From NCBI GenBank assembly GCA_015056305.1, contig SVGO01000012.1:1-33500 (forward strand): a stretch of DNA of 33,500 nucleotides, given 5' to 3'. The notes beneath the pieces were generated by a model. It saw nothing but the letters and a program-made list of their open reading frames with translations. It ran no database searches and was not told the origin of the DNA. The position numbers and the translations under genes are program-made. Source of the stretch: Clostridiales bacterium (GTDB taxonomy: Bacteria; Bacillota; Clostridia; Christensenellales; Aristaeellaceae). The stretch's first letter is position 1. Every line of letters starts with the position of its first letter. Positions 23,555 through 30,322 of the stretch are shown here, one piece after another.

Positions 23555-24958
23555 TTATTCTTTCTCGCGCTTTTCCTTGAGCCGTGCGACGTTCTCCTCC
23601 ACCTGCCGCCTGTGCAGCGGATACCACCACCACAGCACAGCAGCCAGCAGCAAAAAGCCCAGCGCCGGCACCAGCGTCGCGATGGCGAATATGCCGCGCA
23701 GCACCTGCGGCGACTGCCCGATCGCCGAGCCGGAAGCATAGCCGATCGCCGTGAGCAGCCAGCCGGTCGTTCCTGCGGCGGCAGCCTGACCCAGCTTGCG
23801 CGCAAAGGAATACATCGCATAGATCGCGCCGTCCTCCCGCGCGCCGCTGACAAGCTCGCTGTGGTCGATGACGTCGGTGATCAGCGCCCAGGAGACCATG
23901 GAGAACATGCCCAGGCCCAGCCAGCCCAGCGTCTGCAGCGCAACAAACACCCACACGCTTCCCGGTTTGATGATATACGTCGCAGCGGACACCAGCCCCG
24001 CAAAGAGATTGGCTGCGGCGGCGATCTCCGCCTTGCCAAAGCGCGCAGCCAGCGGCCTGGTCAGCGCAGCCGCAAGGAGCATGCTGCCCATCATCAGCAG
24101 CGTGGAGACGGACTGCGCCGAGGCGTTGTTATAATAATCCGGGTAGATATACCCGCCCATGTTCTGCATGGTCAGCTGCGCAAGCAGCATCACAACCGAC
24201 GCCGCGACGATGGACAAAAGCGCCCGGTTCCCCAGCGCGCTGCGAAACATCTCTATCACGGACTGCTGGCGCTGCGGCGCATCCGTCTGCTCGGGGATCA
24301 CGCGCTCCGTCGTTAAGTAGTAGCAAGCCAGATACGCAATCACCGCCAGCAGCGAAAATATGCCTGCAATCAGCGTCACGCGCGGGCCGATCAGCGTCTC
24401 CACGCCGTCCACCTTCTCATAGGCGAAGACCGGCAGCAGCACGCCGATCACCGCGCCTGCCAGCGACGCGCCCATGGAGCGGTATGTCGACAGGCTCTGC
24501 CGCTCGTCCGGCTCGGCGGAAAGCGCCGAGGCCATGGAGCCGTAGGGAATATTGATCGCCGTATAGAAAACCGAGCCCCAGAGAATATAGGTGATCAGCA
24601 GATAGGCAACCCGCGCCGCATACGGCAGGCGCGAAATCCCGCTTTGATACATCAAAAACGATGCGGCTGCCACCGGCACGCACATGCGCCGGATCCACGG
24701 CCGGAACTTGCCCACGCCAGCCACCGCGCGGCTTCGGTCGCACAGGCGGCCCATGGTCACATCGGTGAAGGCGTCCACAAAGCGCGCAAGCATCATAATC
24801 GTGCCGACCGCGCCGGCGGAAATGCCCACGACGTCCGTATAGAACTTCATGAGCACCATCGCCGAGAGAATAAACGTAAAGTCATTGCCGAAATCCCCGA
24901 AGAGATAGCCCAGCTTATCCCTCATGCCAAATGGGCGTATATCCTTTTCCCGTGCCAT
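23555..24958 (-). CDS. GPH-family sugar/cation symporter
   Basis: A 467-residue, 12-segment membrane transporter of the glycoside-pentoside-hexuronide group (MelB, XynB, UidB). The N-terminus KLGYLFGDFGNDFTF and DAFTDVTMGRLCDRS in the first cytoplasmic loop are family signatures; KFRPWI follows. It should import oligosaccharides or glycosides with Na+ or H+. The GH2 gene follows 71 bases downstream on the same strand, so the transporter probably supplies that enzyme with substrate. No clear promoter was seen in the 56-base gap behind the dnaA terminator. Confidence 0.92.
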   Translation of the reverse strand: MAREKDIRPFGMRDKLGYLFGDFGNDFTFILSAMVLMKFYTDVVGISAGAVGTIMMLARFVDAFTDVTMGRLCDRSRAVAGVGKFRPWIRRMCVPVAAASFLMYQSGISRLPYAARVAYLLITYILWGSVFYTAINIPYGSMASALSAEPDERQSLSTYRSMGASLAGAVIGVLLPVFAYEKVDGVETLIGPRVTLIAGIFSLLAVIAYLACYYLTTERVIPEQTDAPQRQQSVIEMFRSALGNRALLSIVAASVVMLLAQLTMQNMGGYIYPDYYNNASAQSVSTLLMMGSMLLAAALTRPLAARFGKAEIAAAANLFAGLVSAATYIIKPGSVWVFVALQTLGWLGLGMFSMVSWALITDVIDHSELVSGAREDGAIYAMYSFARKLGQAAAAGTTGWLLTAIGYASGSAIGQSPQVLRGIFAIATLVPALGFLLLAAVLWWWYPLHRRQVEENVARLKEKREKE

Positions 24959-25014
24959 GCTGCATCCGATCCTTTCCGGTCATTGGGTTTTATTCTGATC
25001 CAAATCAGTCTTTG

Positions 25015-25061
25015 AGATACATAAAAGGAGCTCCCTTTTCGGGAGCTCCTTTTATGTATCT
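25015..25061 (-). terminator. 21-pair perfect stem-loop after dnaA
   Basis: AGATACATAAAAGGAGCTCCC pairs perfectly with 25041-25061 around a five-base loop. The right arm touches the dnaA stop codon, so the hairpin starts inside the gene's end. The inner GGAGCTCC stem followed by TTTT can act as a terminator. Confidence 0.8.
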
Positions 25062-26386
25062 TATTTTTCGGTGATGATCTTCTTGAGATCGGCGATGATC
25101 GCCTTCATCTCGCCGCCCTCTTCGAGCATCTTGCTCACCTTATCGCAGGAGTTGATGATGGTGGAGTGATCGCGGCCAAACGCATCGCCGATGCGCGGCA
25201 GAGAAAGGCCCGTCATCTCGCGGGTGAGATACACGGCCACATGGCGCGCAAGGGCAATCTCCTTCTTGCGGGAGTTGCCGCGCAGCAGCGCCGAGCCCAG
25301 ACCATAATAATCGGCCACGCAGTCGATGATCAGATCCGGCGTGATGCGCTTGGGATCGCGCACGACGGCGATATCGTGCAGCGCATGGGAGATGACCTCC
25401 TCGTTGATCGCGCAGCGGTTGAGCTTGGCATACGCGTTCACGCGGATGAGCGAACCTTCAAGCTCGCGGATATTGCTCTCCACGCGGCCGGCGATCAGCT
25501 CGAGCATCTCGTCGCTGATCTCGATGCCCTCGTTCTCGGCCTTCTTGCGCAGGATGGCGATGCGGGTATCGAAATCCGGCTTCTGGATATCGGCGATCAG
25601 GCCCCACTCAAAGCGGGAGCGCAGGCGCTCCTCCAGGCGGGCGATCTCGCGCGGCGGCTTATCAGAGGAGATGATGATCTGCTTGCCGGCGGAGTGCAGC
25701 GCGTTGAACGTATGGAAGAATTCCTCCTGCGTGGAATCGCGGCCGGCGATGAACTGAATATCGTCGAGCATCAGCACATCCACATTGCGGAAGCGCTGGC
25801 GGAATTCGACGTTCTTGTTGTTCTTGATGGCGGAGACCAGCTCGTTGGTGAACATCTCGCTGGGCAGATAGAGCATGCGCATATTCGGGAAATGCTCCTG
25901 GATGAAATGGCCGATGGCGTGCATCAGATGCGTCTTGCCCAGGCCCACGCCGCCATAGAGGAACAGCGGGTTATACGCCATGCCCGGCGCTTCGGCAACG
26001 GCCAGCGAGGCCGCGTGCGCAAAGCGATTGGACGAGCCGACGACGAACGTATCGAACGTGGCCTTGGGGTTGAAGGTATTGACGCCCTGAAGCGGACGGG
26101 CCTCTTCCTTCTTCTGGCTTTCCTGCCAGGCGATGCGCTCCTTGACGCTCATCAGCTCCACGCTCATCTCCCTGCCGGCAACCTGAGAAATCGCCTCGGT
26201 GATCATGGGCAGGTAGCGCGCGCGGATGGTCTTTTCGTTGAACTCGCTGATGACCTCCAGCGCCAGCTTATCGTCGACCACATACACCGGCTTAAGCGGC
26301 TGGTCGATCCACGTGGTATAGGACACATTGGCCAGCTCCTCGCGCAGCAGCGCCTTCGCCTTGTCCCAAATCTCGACATGATCCAT
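25061..26386 (-). CDS. dnaA: Chromosomal replication initiator protein DnaA
   Basis: A 441-residue AAA+ ATPase that binds DnaA boxes and opens the origin. Domain I (about 1-85) starts IWDKAKALLREELANVSYTTWI; domain II is a short linker; domain III has Walker A GGVGLGKT at 145-152 and Walker B MLDDI at 206-210. The C-terminal domain IV carries the DnaA-box-binding signature GRDHSTIINS. GGAGG lies seven bases before the ATG. The upstream region holds many DnaA boxes, one near the likely promoter, suggesting autoregulation. dnaN, recF and gyrB do not follow; a sugar transporter does, which is unusual. Confidence 0.97.
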   Translation of the reverse strand: MDHVEIWDKAKALLREELANVSYTTWIDQPLKPVYVVDDKLALEVISEFNEKTIRARYLPMITEAISQVAGREMSVELMSVKERIAWQESQKKEEARPLQGVNTFNPKATFDTFVVGSSNRFAHAASLAVAEAPGMAYNPLFLYGGVGLGKTHLMHAIGHFIQEHFPNMRMLYLPSEMFTNELVSAIKNNKNVEFRQRFRNVDVLMLDDIQFIAGRDSTQEEFFHTFNALHSAGKQIIISSDKPPREIARLEERLRSRFEWGLIADIQKPDFDTRIAILRKKAENEGIEISDEMLELIAGRVESNIRELEGSLIRVNAYAKLNRCAINEEVISHALHDIAVVRDPKRITPDLIIDCVADYYGLGSALLRGNSRKKEIALARHVAVYLTREMTGLSLPRIGDAFGRDHSTIINSCDKVSKMLEEGGEMKAIIADLKKIITEK

Positions 26387-26437
26387 GACGGTTCCTCCGT
26401 ATCTTGTATTTCATCGTGCCTGCATGGCACTGCATAT

Positions 26438-26675
26438 TGTGGTTAAAATGATTATAAACAGATGGTGCACATATCCCTGTGGATAATCTGTGGATATCCA
26501 CATCCGTTTCCACAGCATGTGGAGAAAAGCGGATAGGTTGTGGATAACTCATTTGAGAGCTTCCCTATCATAGCAAAAAAAAGCCTTGTTTTCAAGGCTT
26601 TTTCGGCGGATTGATTTTTGCGCAATTTGCAGTTTATCCACAGGTCTCCTGCCGGTCATTGAACGTTTATCCACA
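26438..26675. other. Chromosomal origin region (oriC) with DnaA boxes
   Basis: Perfect TTATCCACA boxes lie at 26478-26486 and 26539-26547 (minus) and at 26634-26642 and 26667-26675 (plus). One-mismatch boxes lie at 26489-26497, 26494-26502 and 26438-26446, with more TGTGG-type half sites near 26682. The cluster is directly upstream of dnaA, the normal place for oriC in Firmicutes. No clear AT-rich unwinding element was picked out; the A/T-rich stretch near 26565-26630 is a candidate. Confidence 0.9.
26575..26603. terminator. Bidirectional terminator inside the origin region
   Basis: AAAAAGCCTTG / CAAGGCTTTTT with a four-base loop, T-rich on both strands. It would stop transcripts from the ArsC-like gene before they cross the dnaA-proximal box cluster. 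Confidence 0.8.
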
Positions 26676-26769
26676 ATATCCTGTGGTAAGTGTGGAAGGG
26701 TGTACACAACGTATACGCATAACCGGCGCGATTCCTTCATTTTTCGCGTATAGCTGCGTGAAATATCGC

Positions 26770-27120
26770 TCAAATTTTCTTCTCCGCGATCCATTTCTCC
26801 CAGACGTCCGGGCAGTAGCCGACAGTCGCAAGCTTTCCGCTCCTGACAATGGGCAATTTCAGCAGCTGCGGCTTCTCCATCAGGCCCGAGAGAATCGTAT
26901 CCCTGCTCTGCGTGTAGGCAATCACGCTCTCGCGAAAGGCCTTGGAGTCCCTGTCGCAGAGGTTCTCCAGCCCGACAGCCGCCGCCACGCTCTCCAGCTC
27001 GCGCTTGCCGATGCCGTATTTGAGCACGTCCACCCGCTGATAGCTGACCCGGCGCTCCTTGAAATAGCGCTCGGCCTTCTGCGTGTCAAAGCCCTTGCCG
27101 GCATAAATCTGCAGTCCCAT
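26770..27120 (-). CDS. ArsC/Spx-fold protein lacking the active-site cysteine
   Basis: A 116-residue protein of the ArsC-related thioredoxin-fold family (ArsC, Spx, YffB). The fold pattern is clear: a first strand LQIYAGKGFDTQKAERYFKE, then YQRVDVLKYGIGKREL, and near the end LLKLPIVRSGKLATVGY. At the place where ArsC and Spx have CxxC or CxxS, this protein reads GKGFDT, so it has no redox Cys there. It cannot be an ordinary arsenate reductase; a binding or Spx-like regulatory role is possible. The start is fixed by GGGAGG eight bases before ATG 27120. Its leader carries the conserved two-hairpin element. Confidence 0.8.
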   Translation of the reverse strand: MGLQIYAGKGFDTQKAERYFKERRVSYQRVDVLKYGIGKRELESVAAAVGLENLCDRDSKAFRESVIAYTQSRDTILSGLMEKPQLLKLPIVRSGKLATVGYCPDVWEKWIAEKKI

Positions 27121-27152
27121 ATGGTCAACCTCCCGGTTATGCGATATAATAC

Positions 27153-27231
27153 AAGCGGGCAATGCCCGCTCCCACTTCCGAACAACTTATACAGAATAAA
27201 GCGATTCGGTGCCCGCAGCATGTATTTTTGC
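27153..27231 (-). ncRNA. Conserved two-hairpin leader element, copy 2
   Basis: A 79-base element in the leader of the ArsC-like gene, the same length as copy 1. Hairpin one pairs CCGAA with TTCGG around 22 bases; the linker is AAGTGGG; hairpin two is AGCGGGC / GCCCGCT. A possible opposite-strand promoter (TGGTCA, 17 bases, TATAAT at 27145-27150) would start an RNA at the edge of the element, so its direction is not proven. Confidence 0.5.
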
Positions 27232-27269
27232 GCGGTTATCCATGTCGTAAAATAGGAAAATATACAATT

Positions 27270-27298
27270 ATAATACCTTGCGGCAACACATCCGTCAA
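27270..27298 (-). promoter_or_regulatory. Promoter of the ArsC-like gene
   Basis: TTGACG (27293-27298), 17 bases, TATTAT (27270-27275) on the minus strand. The first nine bases (TTGACGGAT) equal those of the fhs promoter, which also drives a copy of the two-hairpin element. Confidence 0.65.
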
Positions 27299-27312
27299 GG
27301 CAAAGGAGCACT

Positions 27313-28047
27313 ATGAAAAAGAAAATCGCGCTCGTCACGGGCGCTTCCGGCGGTATTGGCTCCGCCTGCGCGCGCGAACTCGCTGCAAGGGGCTATACCG
27401 TCCTCGCGCACGCCAACCGCAATCTCGCCGCGGCGCAGCAGCTCGCCGATGAGCTCTGCGCCAAGGGCATGGACACACACGCGATGTGCTGCGATCTGAG
27501 CGACAGCCGCGCCGTGCAGACCATGTGCGACGAGATTCTGAAACTGTATCATCACGTCGACGCGCTTGTGCTCTGCGCAGGCGTGTCGCATACGGGCCTT
27601 ATGACCGACATGACGGACGAGCAGTGGCATCGCGTGATGGATATCAATGTCTCCGGCTCGTTCTATCTCATCCGCGCGCTCGCGCCGGGCATGGTCTCTC
27701 AGCGCAGCGGATCTATCGTCACGATCTCGAGCATGTGGGGGCGCAGCGGCGCCTCCTGCGAGGCGGCATATTCTGCGAGCAAGGCTGCGATCATCGGCCT
27801 GACGAAGGCGCTCTCCAAGGAGCTGGGCCCCAGCGGCGTTCGGGTCAACTGCATCGCCCCCGGCGTCATCGATACCAAGATGATGGACGAGCACAGCGAG
27901 GAAACCAAGGCCATTCTCGCAGAGGAAACCCCGCTGGGCAGGCTCGGCACGGGCGAGGACGTGGCCAGGGCTGCGGCATTCCTTCTTTCTGACGAGGCCT
28001 CCTTCATCACCGGCCAGACGCTGGGCGTGGACGGCGGATATCTGTGA
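27313..28047 (+). CDS. Short-chain dehydrogenase/reductase, FabG-like
   Basis: A 244-residue NAD(P)-dependent oxidoreductase of the classical SDR family. The cofactor motif TGASGGIG is at 9-16, CAGVS near 88-92 replaces the usual NNAG, and the catalytic residues are Ser139 or Ser140, Tyr153 and Lys157 (YSASK). The C-terminus ITGQTLGVDGGYL is typical of FabG-like enzymes. Residues HANRN after the second strand favour NADPH. AAAGGAG is close before the ATG. It stands alone with its own terminator, away from fatty-acid genes, so 3-oxoacyl-ACP reductase is only one option. Confidence 0.9.
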   Translation: MKKKIALVTGASGGIGSACARELAARGYTVLAHANRNLAAAQQLADELCAKGMDTHAMCCDLSDSRAVQTMCDEILKLYHHVDALVLCAGVSHTGLMTDMTDEQWHRVMDINVSGSFYLIRALAPGMVSQRSGSIVTISSMWGRSGASCEAAYSASKAAIIGLTKALSKELGPSGVRVNCIAPGVIDTKMMDEHSEETKAILAEETPLGRLGTGEDVARAAAFLLSDEASFITGQTLGVDGGYL

Positions 28048-28065
28048 ATACCATAATCGCAATCC

Positions 28066-28090
28066 GGCGGGCTCAGCCCGCTTTTATTTT
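28066..28090 (+). terminator. Intrinsic terminator of the SDR gene
   Basis: GCGGGC / GCCCGC with a three-base loop, followed by TTTTATTTT. Confidence 0.83.
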
Positions 28091-28153
28091 GCGCAAAATG
28101 AATGGTTTTACATTTTTCTTCACAATTGGTCCCGTTCTTTTTGTTCAGAATCG

Positions 28154-28212
28154 TTGACTTTTTTGTGGTTTCTCTATAAAATATGAATAGGAACTTCTGT
28201 GCAAGGAAGTTC
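28154..28212 (+). promoter_or_regulatory. glgA promoter and 5' stem-loop
   Basis: TTGACT (28154-28159), 17 bases, TAAAAT (28177-28182). The RNA would start near 28189, so the hairpin GAACTTC / GAAGTTC (28191-28212) lies at its very 5' end and may protect the mRNA. The leader is about 105 bases. Confidence 0.8.
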
Positions 28213-28293
28213 TGTTTAACGTGCTCCTGATCATCATGCGGTATTAAGTTTCGACTTTTGTATATATCCCCTTAACGAAAGGAGACCTTTCCC

Positions 28294-30111
28294 ATGAACA
28301 TTCTGTTTGTCACCAGCGAATGCGCGCCTTTCAGCAAGTCCGGCGGTCTGGCGGACGTTGCCTTCTCCCTGCCGCCGGCGCTCAAGCAGGCCGGCGACAA
28401 CATCGAGATCATCGTGCCGTATTACAAGATGACCCGCGACCGCTTCGAGGACGAGATCTCCTTCGTCAAGAAGTGCTCCTGCCAGCTGGGCGACCGTACG
28501 ATCGAGTACGGCCTGTGCCGCGGCCAGCTCTCCGGCGTGACCGTCTGGTTCATCGAGCATGAGCATTTCTTCCATCGTCCGCGCCTGTACGGCTATGGCG
28601 ACGACTCCCTGCGCTTCGCGTTCTTCTCCCGCGCGGTGGTCGATCTCATCGGCCAGCTGACCTTCATCCCGGATATCCTGCACTGCAACGACTGGGAGAC
28701 CGCGCTGTCCATCATCTATCTCAAGAATGACGCCGTGCTGCGCGATGAGCTCAAGCCGATCAAGAGCGTCTATACCATCCACAACATCGCCTATCAGGGC
28801 CAGTTCGGCTCCGACGAGCTCACCGGCACCTTCGGCCTGCCGTGGGGCTGGTACGACGGCGGCCTGGGCTACGAGTTCGAGGGCCGCAAGGACATCAACC
28901 TCATGAAGGGCGCCATGATGATGGCCGACGCGGTGTCCACCGTGTCCCCGACCTATGCGCGCGAGCTGCATTATCCGACCTTCGGCATGGGTCTGCAGGG
29001 CGTGGTCGACATGGTCAACCACAAGCTCTACGGCATCCTCAACGGCATCGACGTCAAGCACTACGATCCGTCCATCGATCCGCTGATCCCCTACAAGTTC
29101 GACTCCCGCGACCGCTACGGCAAAACGCTGTGCAAGCGCGAGATCCAGCGCATCTTCGGCCTGAACGAGGAGCCGGAATGGCCGCTGCTGGCCAGCGTTG
29201 CCCGCCTGAACGAGCAGAAGGGCATCGAGCTGATCAAGCAGATCCTGCCGCAGATGATGGAAATGGGCGTACAGCTGATCGTCTTCGGTCAGGGCGACCA
29301 GAAGTATATCGACTACTTCAACTGGGCCAAGCAGAACTGGCCGGGCCAGCTCGGTTTCTCCAGCGACTACAACGAGCCGATGGCGAGCAAGATCTTCGCC
29401 GGCGCGGATATGTACCTCATGCCCTCCCGCTTTGAGCCGTGCGGCCTGTCCCAGATGATGGCCATGCGCTACGGCACCGTGCCGATCGTCCACGAGACCG
29501 GCGGCCTGAAGGACTCCGTGCGCGCCTACAAGGATTTCGACGGCATCGGCGACGGCTTCGCGTTCTCCGATTATCAGGCGAAGGACCTCTACCTCGCCAT
29601 TCAGGAAGCGGTCAAGCTCTACTTCTCCAACGAGGAGATGTTTGACAAGCTGCGCAAGCGCTGCATGGAGAAGGACTTCTCCTGGGACAAGAGCGCCAAG
29701 GCGTATCAGTCCATGTATTCCGACATCTGCGGCAGCACCGGCGTGGGCGAGTATATCTCCTTCCAGGACGCGTTCGACCAGCTCAAGCACTGCTACATCG
29801 AGAACGCCAAGCAGAACAAATACCGCTATCCGGACAAGTTCCATGCCGGCTATCACCGCGTCATCCAGATCGAGATCGTGGGCCGCGGCTCCGGTTTCTT
29901 CTACGTCGAATATCAGAATGGCGAGCTGAGCGTCATCCCCGAGCCGCGCGGCAATGCCGAGGCCTTCATCGAGTGCAGCTTCGACAACCTGCTGGATATG
30001 GCCCGCGGCTTCGTGACCACGGACAAGCTCTTCCTCTCCGGCCAGCTCAAGCTCTCCGGCAACCTCGCCAAGGGCTTCGAGGTGCGCTATCTGCTCACGC
30101 CGGGAAGGTGA
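28294..30111 (+). CDS. glgA: Glycogen synthase with C-terminal SCP2-like domain
   Basis: A 605-residue GT5 glycosyltransferase that extends alpha-1,4-glucan from ADP-glucose. The ADP-glucose-binding KSGGLADV is at 15-22 (KTGGL in most GlgA). HNIAYQG and GILNGID follow, and the C-terminal Rossmann half carries SRFEPCGLSQ with catalytic Glu381. Typical GlgA ends near 480; here about 110 more residues follow. They read as an SCP2 sterol-carrier-type domain (IEIVGRGSGFFYVEYQNGEL, then LFLSGQLKLSGNLAKGFE). The start is MNILFVTSECAPFSKSGG with GGAG upstream. No other glg genes are adjacent. The enzyme call is firm; the role of the tail is unknown. Confidence 0.93.
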   Translation: MNILFVTSECAPFSKSGGLADVAFSLPPALKQAGDNIEIIVPYYKMTRDRFEDEISFVKKCSCQLGDRTIEYGLCRGQLSGVTVWFIEHEHFFHRPRLYGYGDDSLRFAFFSRAVVDLIGQLTFIPDILHCNDWETALSIIYLKNDAVLRDELKPIKSVYTIHNIAYQGQFGSDELTGTFGLPWGWYDGGLGYEFEGRKDINLMKGAMMMADAVSTVSPTYARELHYPTFGMGLQGVVDMVNHKLYGILNGIDVKHYDPSIDPLIPYKFDSRDRYGKTLCKREIQRIFGLNEEPEWPLLASVARLNEQKGIELIKQILPQMMEMGVQLIVFGQGDQKYIDYFNWAKQNWPGQLGFSSDYNEPMASKIFAGADMYLMPSRFEPCGLSQMMAMRYGTVPIVHETGGLKDSVRAYKDFDGIGDGFAFSDYQAKDLYLAIQEAVKLYFSNEEMFDKLRKRCMEKDFSWDKSAKAYQSMYSDICGSTGVGEYISFQDAFDQLKHCYIENAKQNKYRYPDKFHAGYHRVIQIEIVGRGSGFFYVEYQNGELSVIPEPRGNAEAFIECSFDNLLDMARGFVTTDKLFLSGQLKLSGNLAKGFEVRYLLTPGR

Positions 30112-30119
30112 GAAGTAAA

Positions 30120-30209
30120 ATGCTCCCTTCGGGAGCGTGAAATCCGCCCTGCGGGCGGGTGAAGCTGCCCGCAGGGCAGTGAAGTTCGCCTGACGGCGAG
30201 TGAAGTTTG
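30120..30209 (+). repeat. Array of four hairpins joined by TGAA(A/G) linkers
   Basis: Four successive stem-loops with different stems (GCTCCC-TTCG-GGGAGC, CCGCCC/GGGCGG, CTGCCC/GGGCAG, TCGCC/GGCGA), separated by GTGAAAT, GTGAAG or TGAAGT. Stems vary while linkers are kept, so structure is what repeats. It lies in the 3' region of glgA. Confidence 0.8.
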
Positions 30210-30228
30210 GTTTTCAGGTAATTTAAAG

Positions 30229-30256
30229 GGCGCTGCCGATGGCAGCGCCTTTTTTG
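30229..30256 (+). terminator. Intrinsic terminator of glgA
   Basis: Perfect nine-pair stem GGCGCTGCC / GGCAGCGCC with a GAT loop and six T. Confidence 0.92.
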
Positions 30257-30261
30257 CGCAC

Positions 30262-30296
30262 AAAAAAGGAGAGGGCTGCCGCAGAAGCGGCAGCCC
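30262..30296 (-). terminator. Intrinsic terminator of the flavoprotein gene
   Basis: Perfect ten-pair stem GGGCTGCCGC / GCGGCAGCCC with a four-base loop. On the minus strand CTCTCC then six T follow. It stands back to back with the glgA terminator. Confidence 0.87.
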
Positions 30297-30322
30297 GAAG
30301 GAAGAAAGAAGAAGGAGACAGA

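Noticed and set aside
26549-26794. 81-residue minus-strand frame over the origin
   Set aside because: It crosses a terminator and several DnaA boxes and has no ribosome site or family match.
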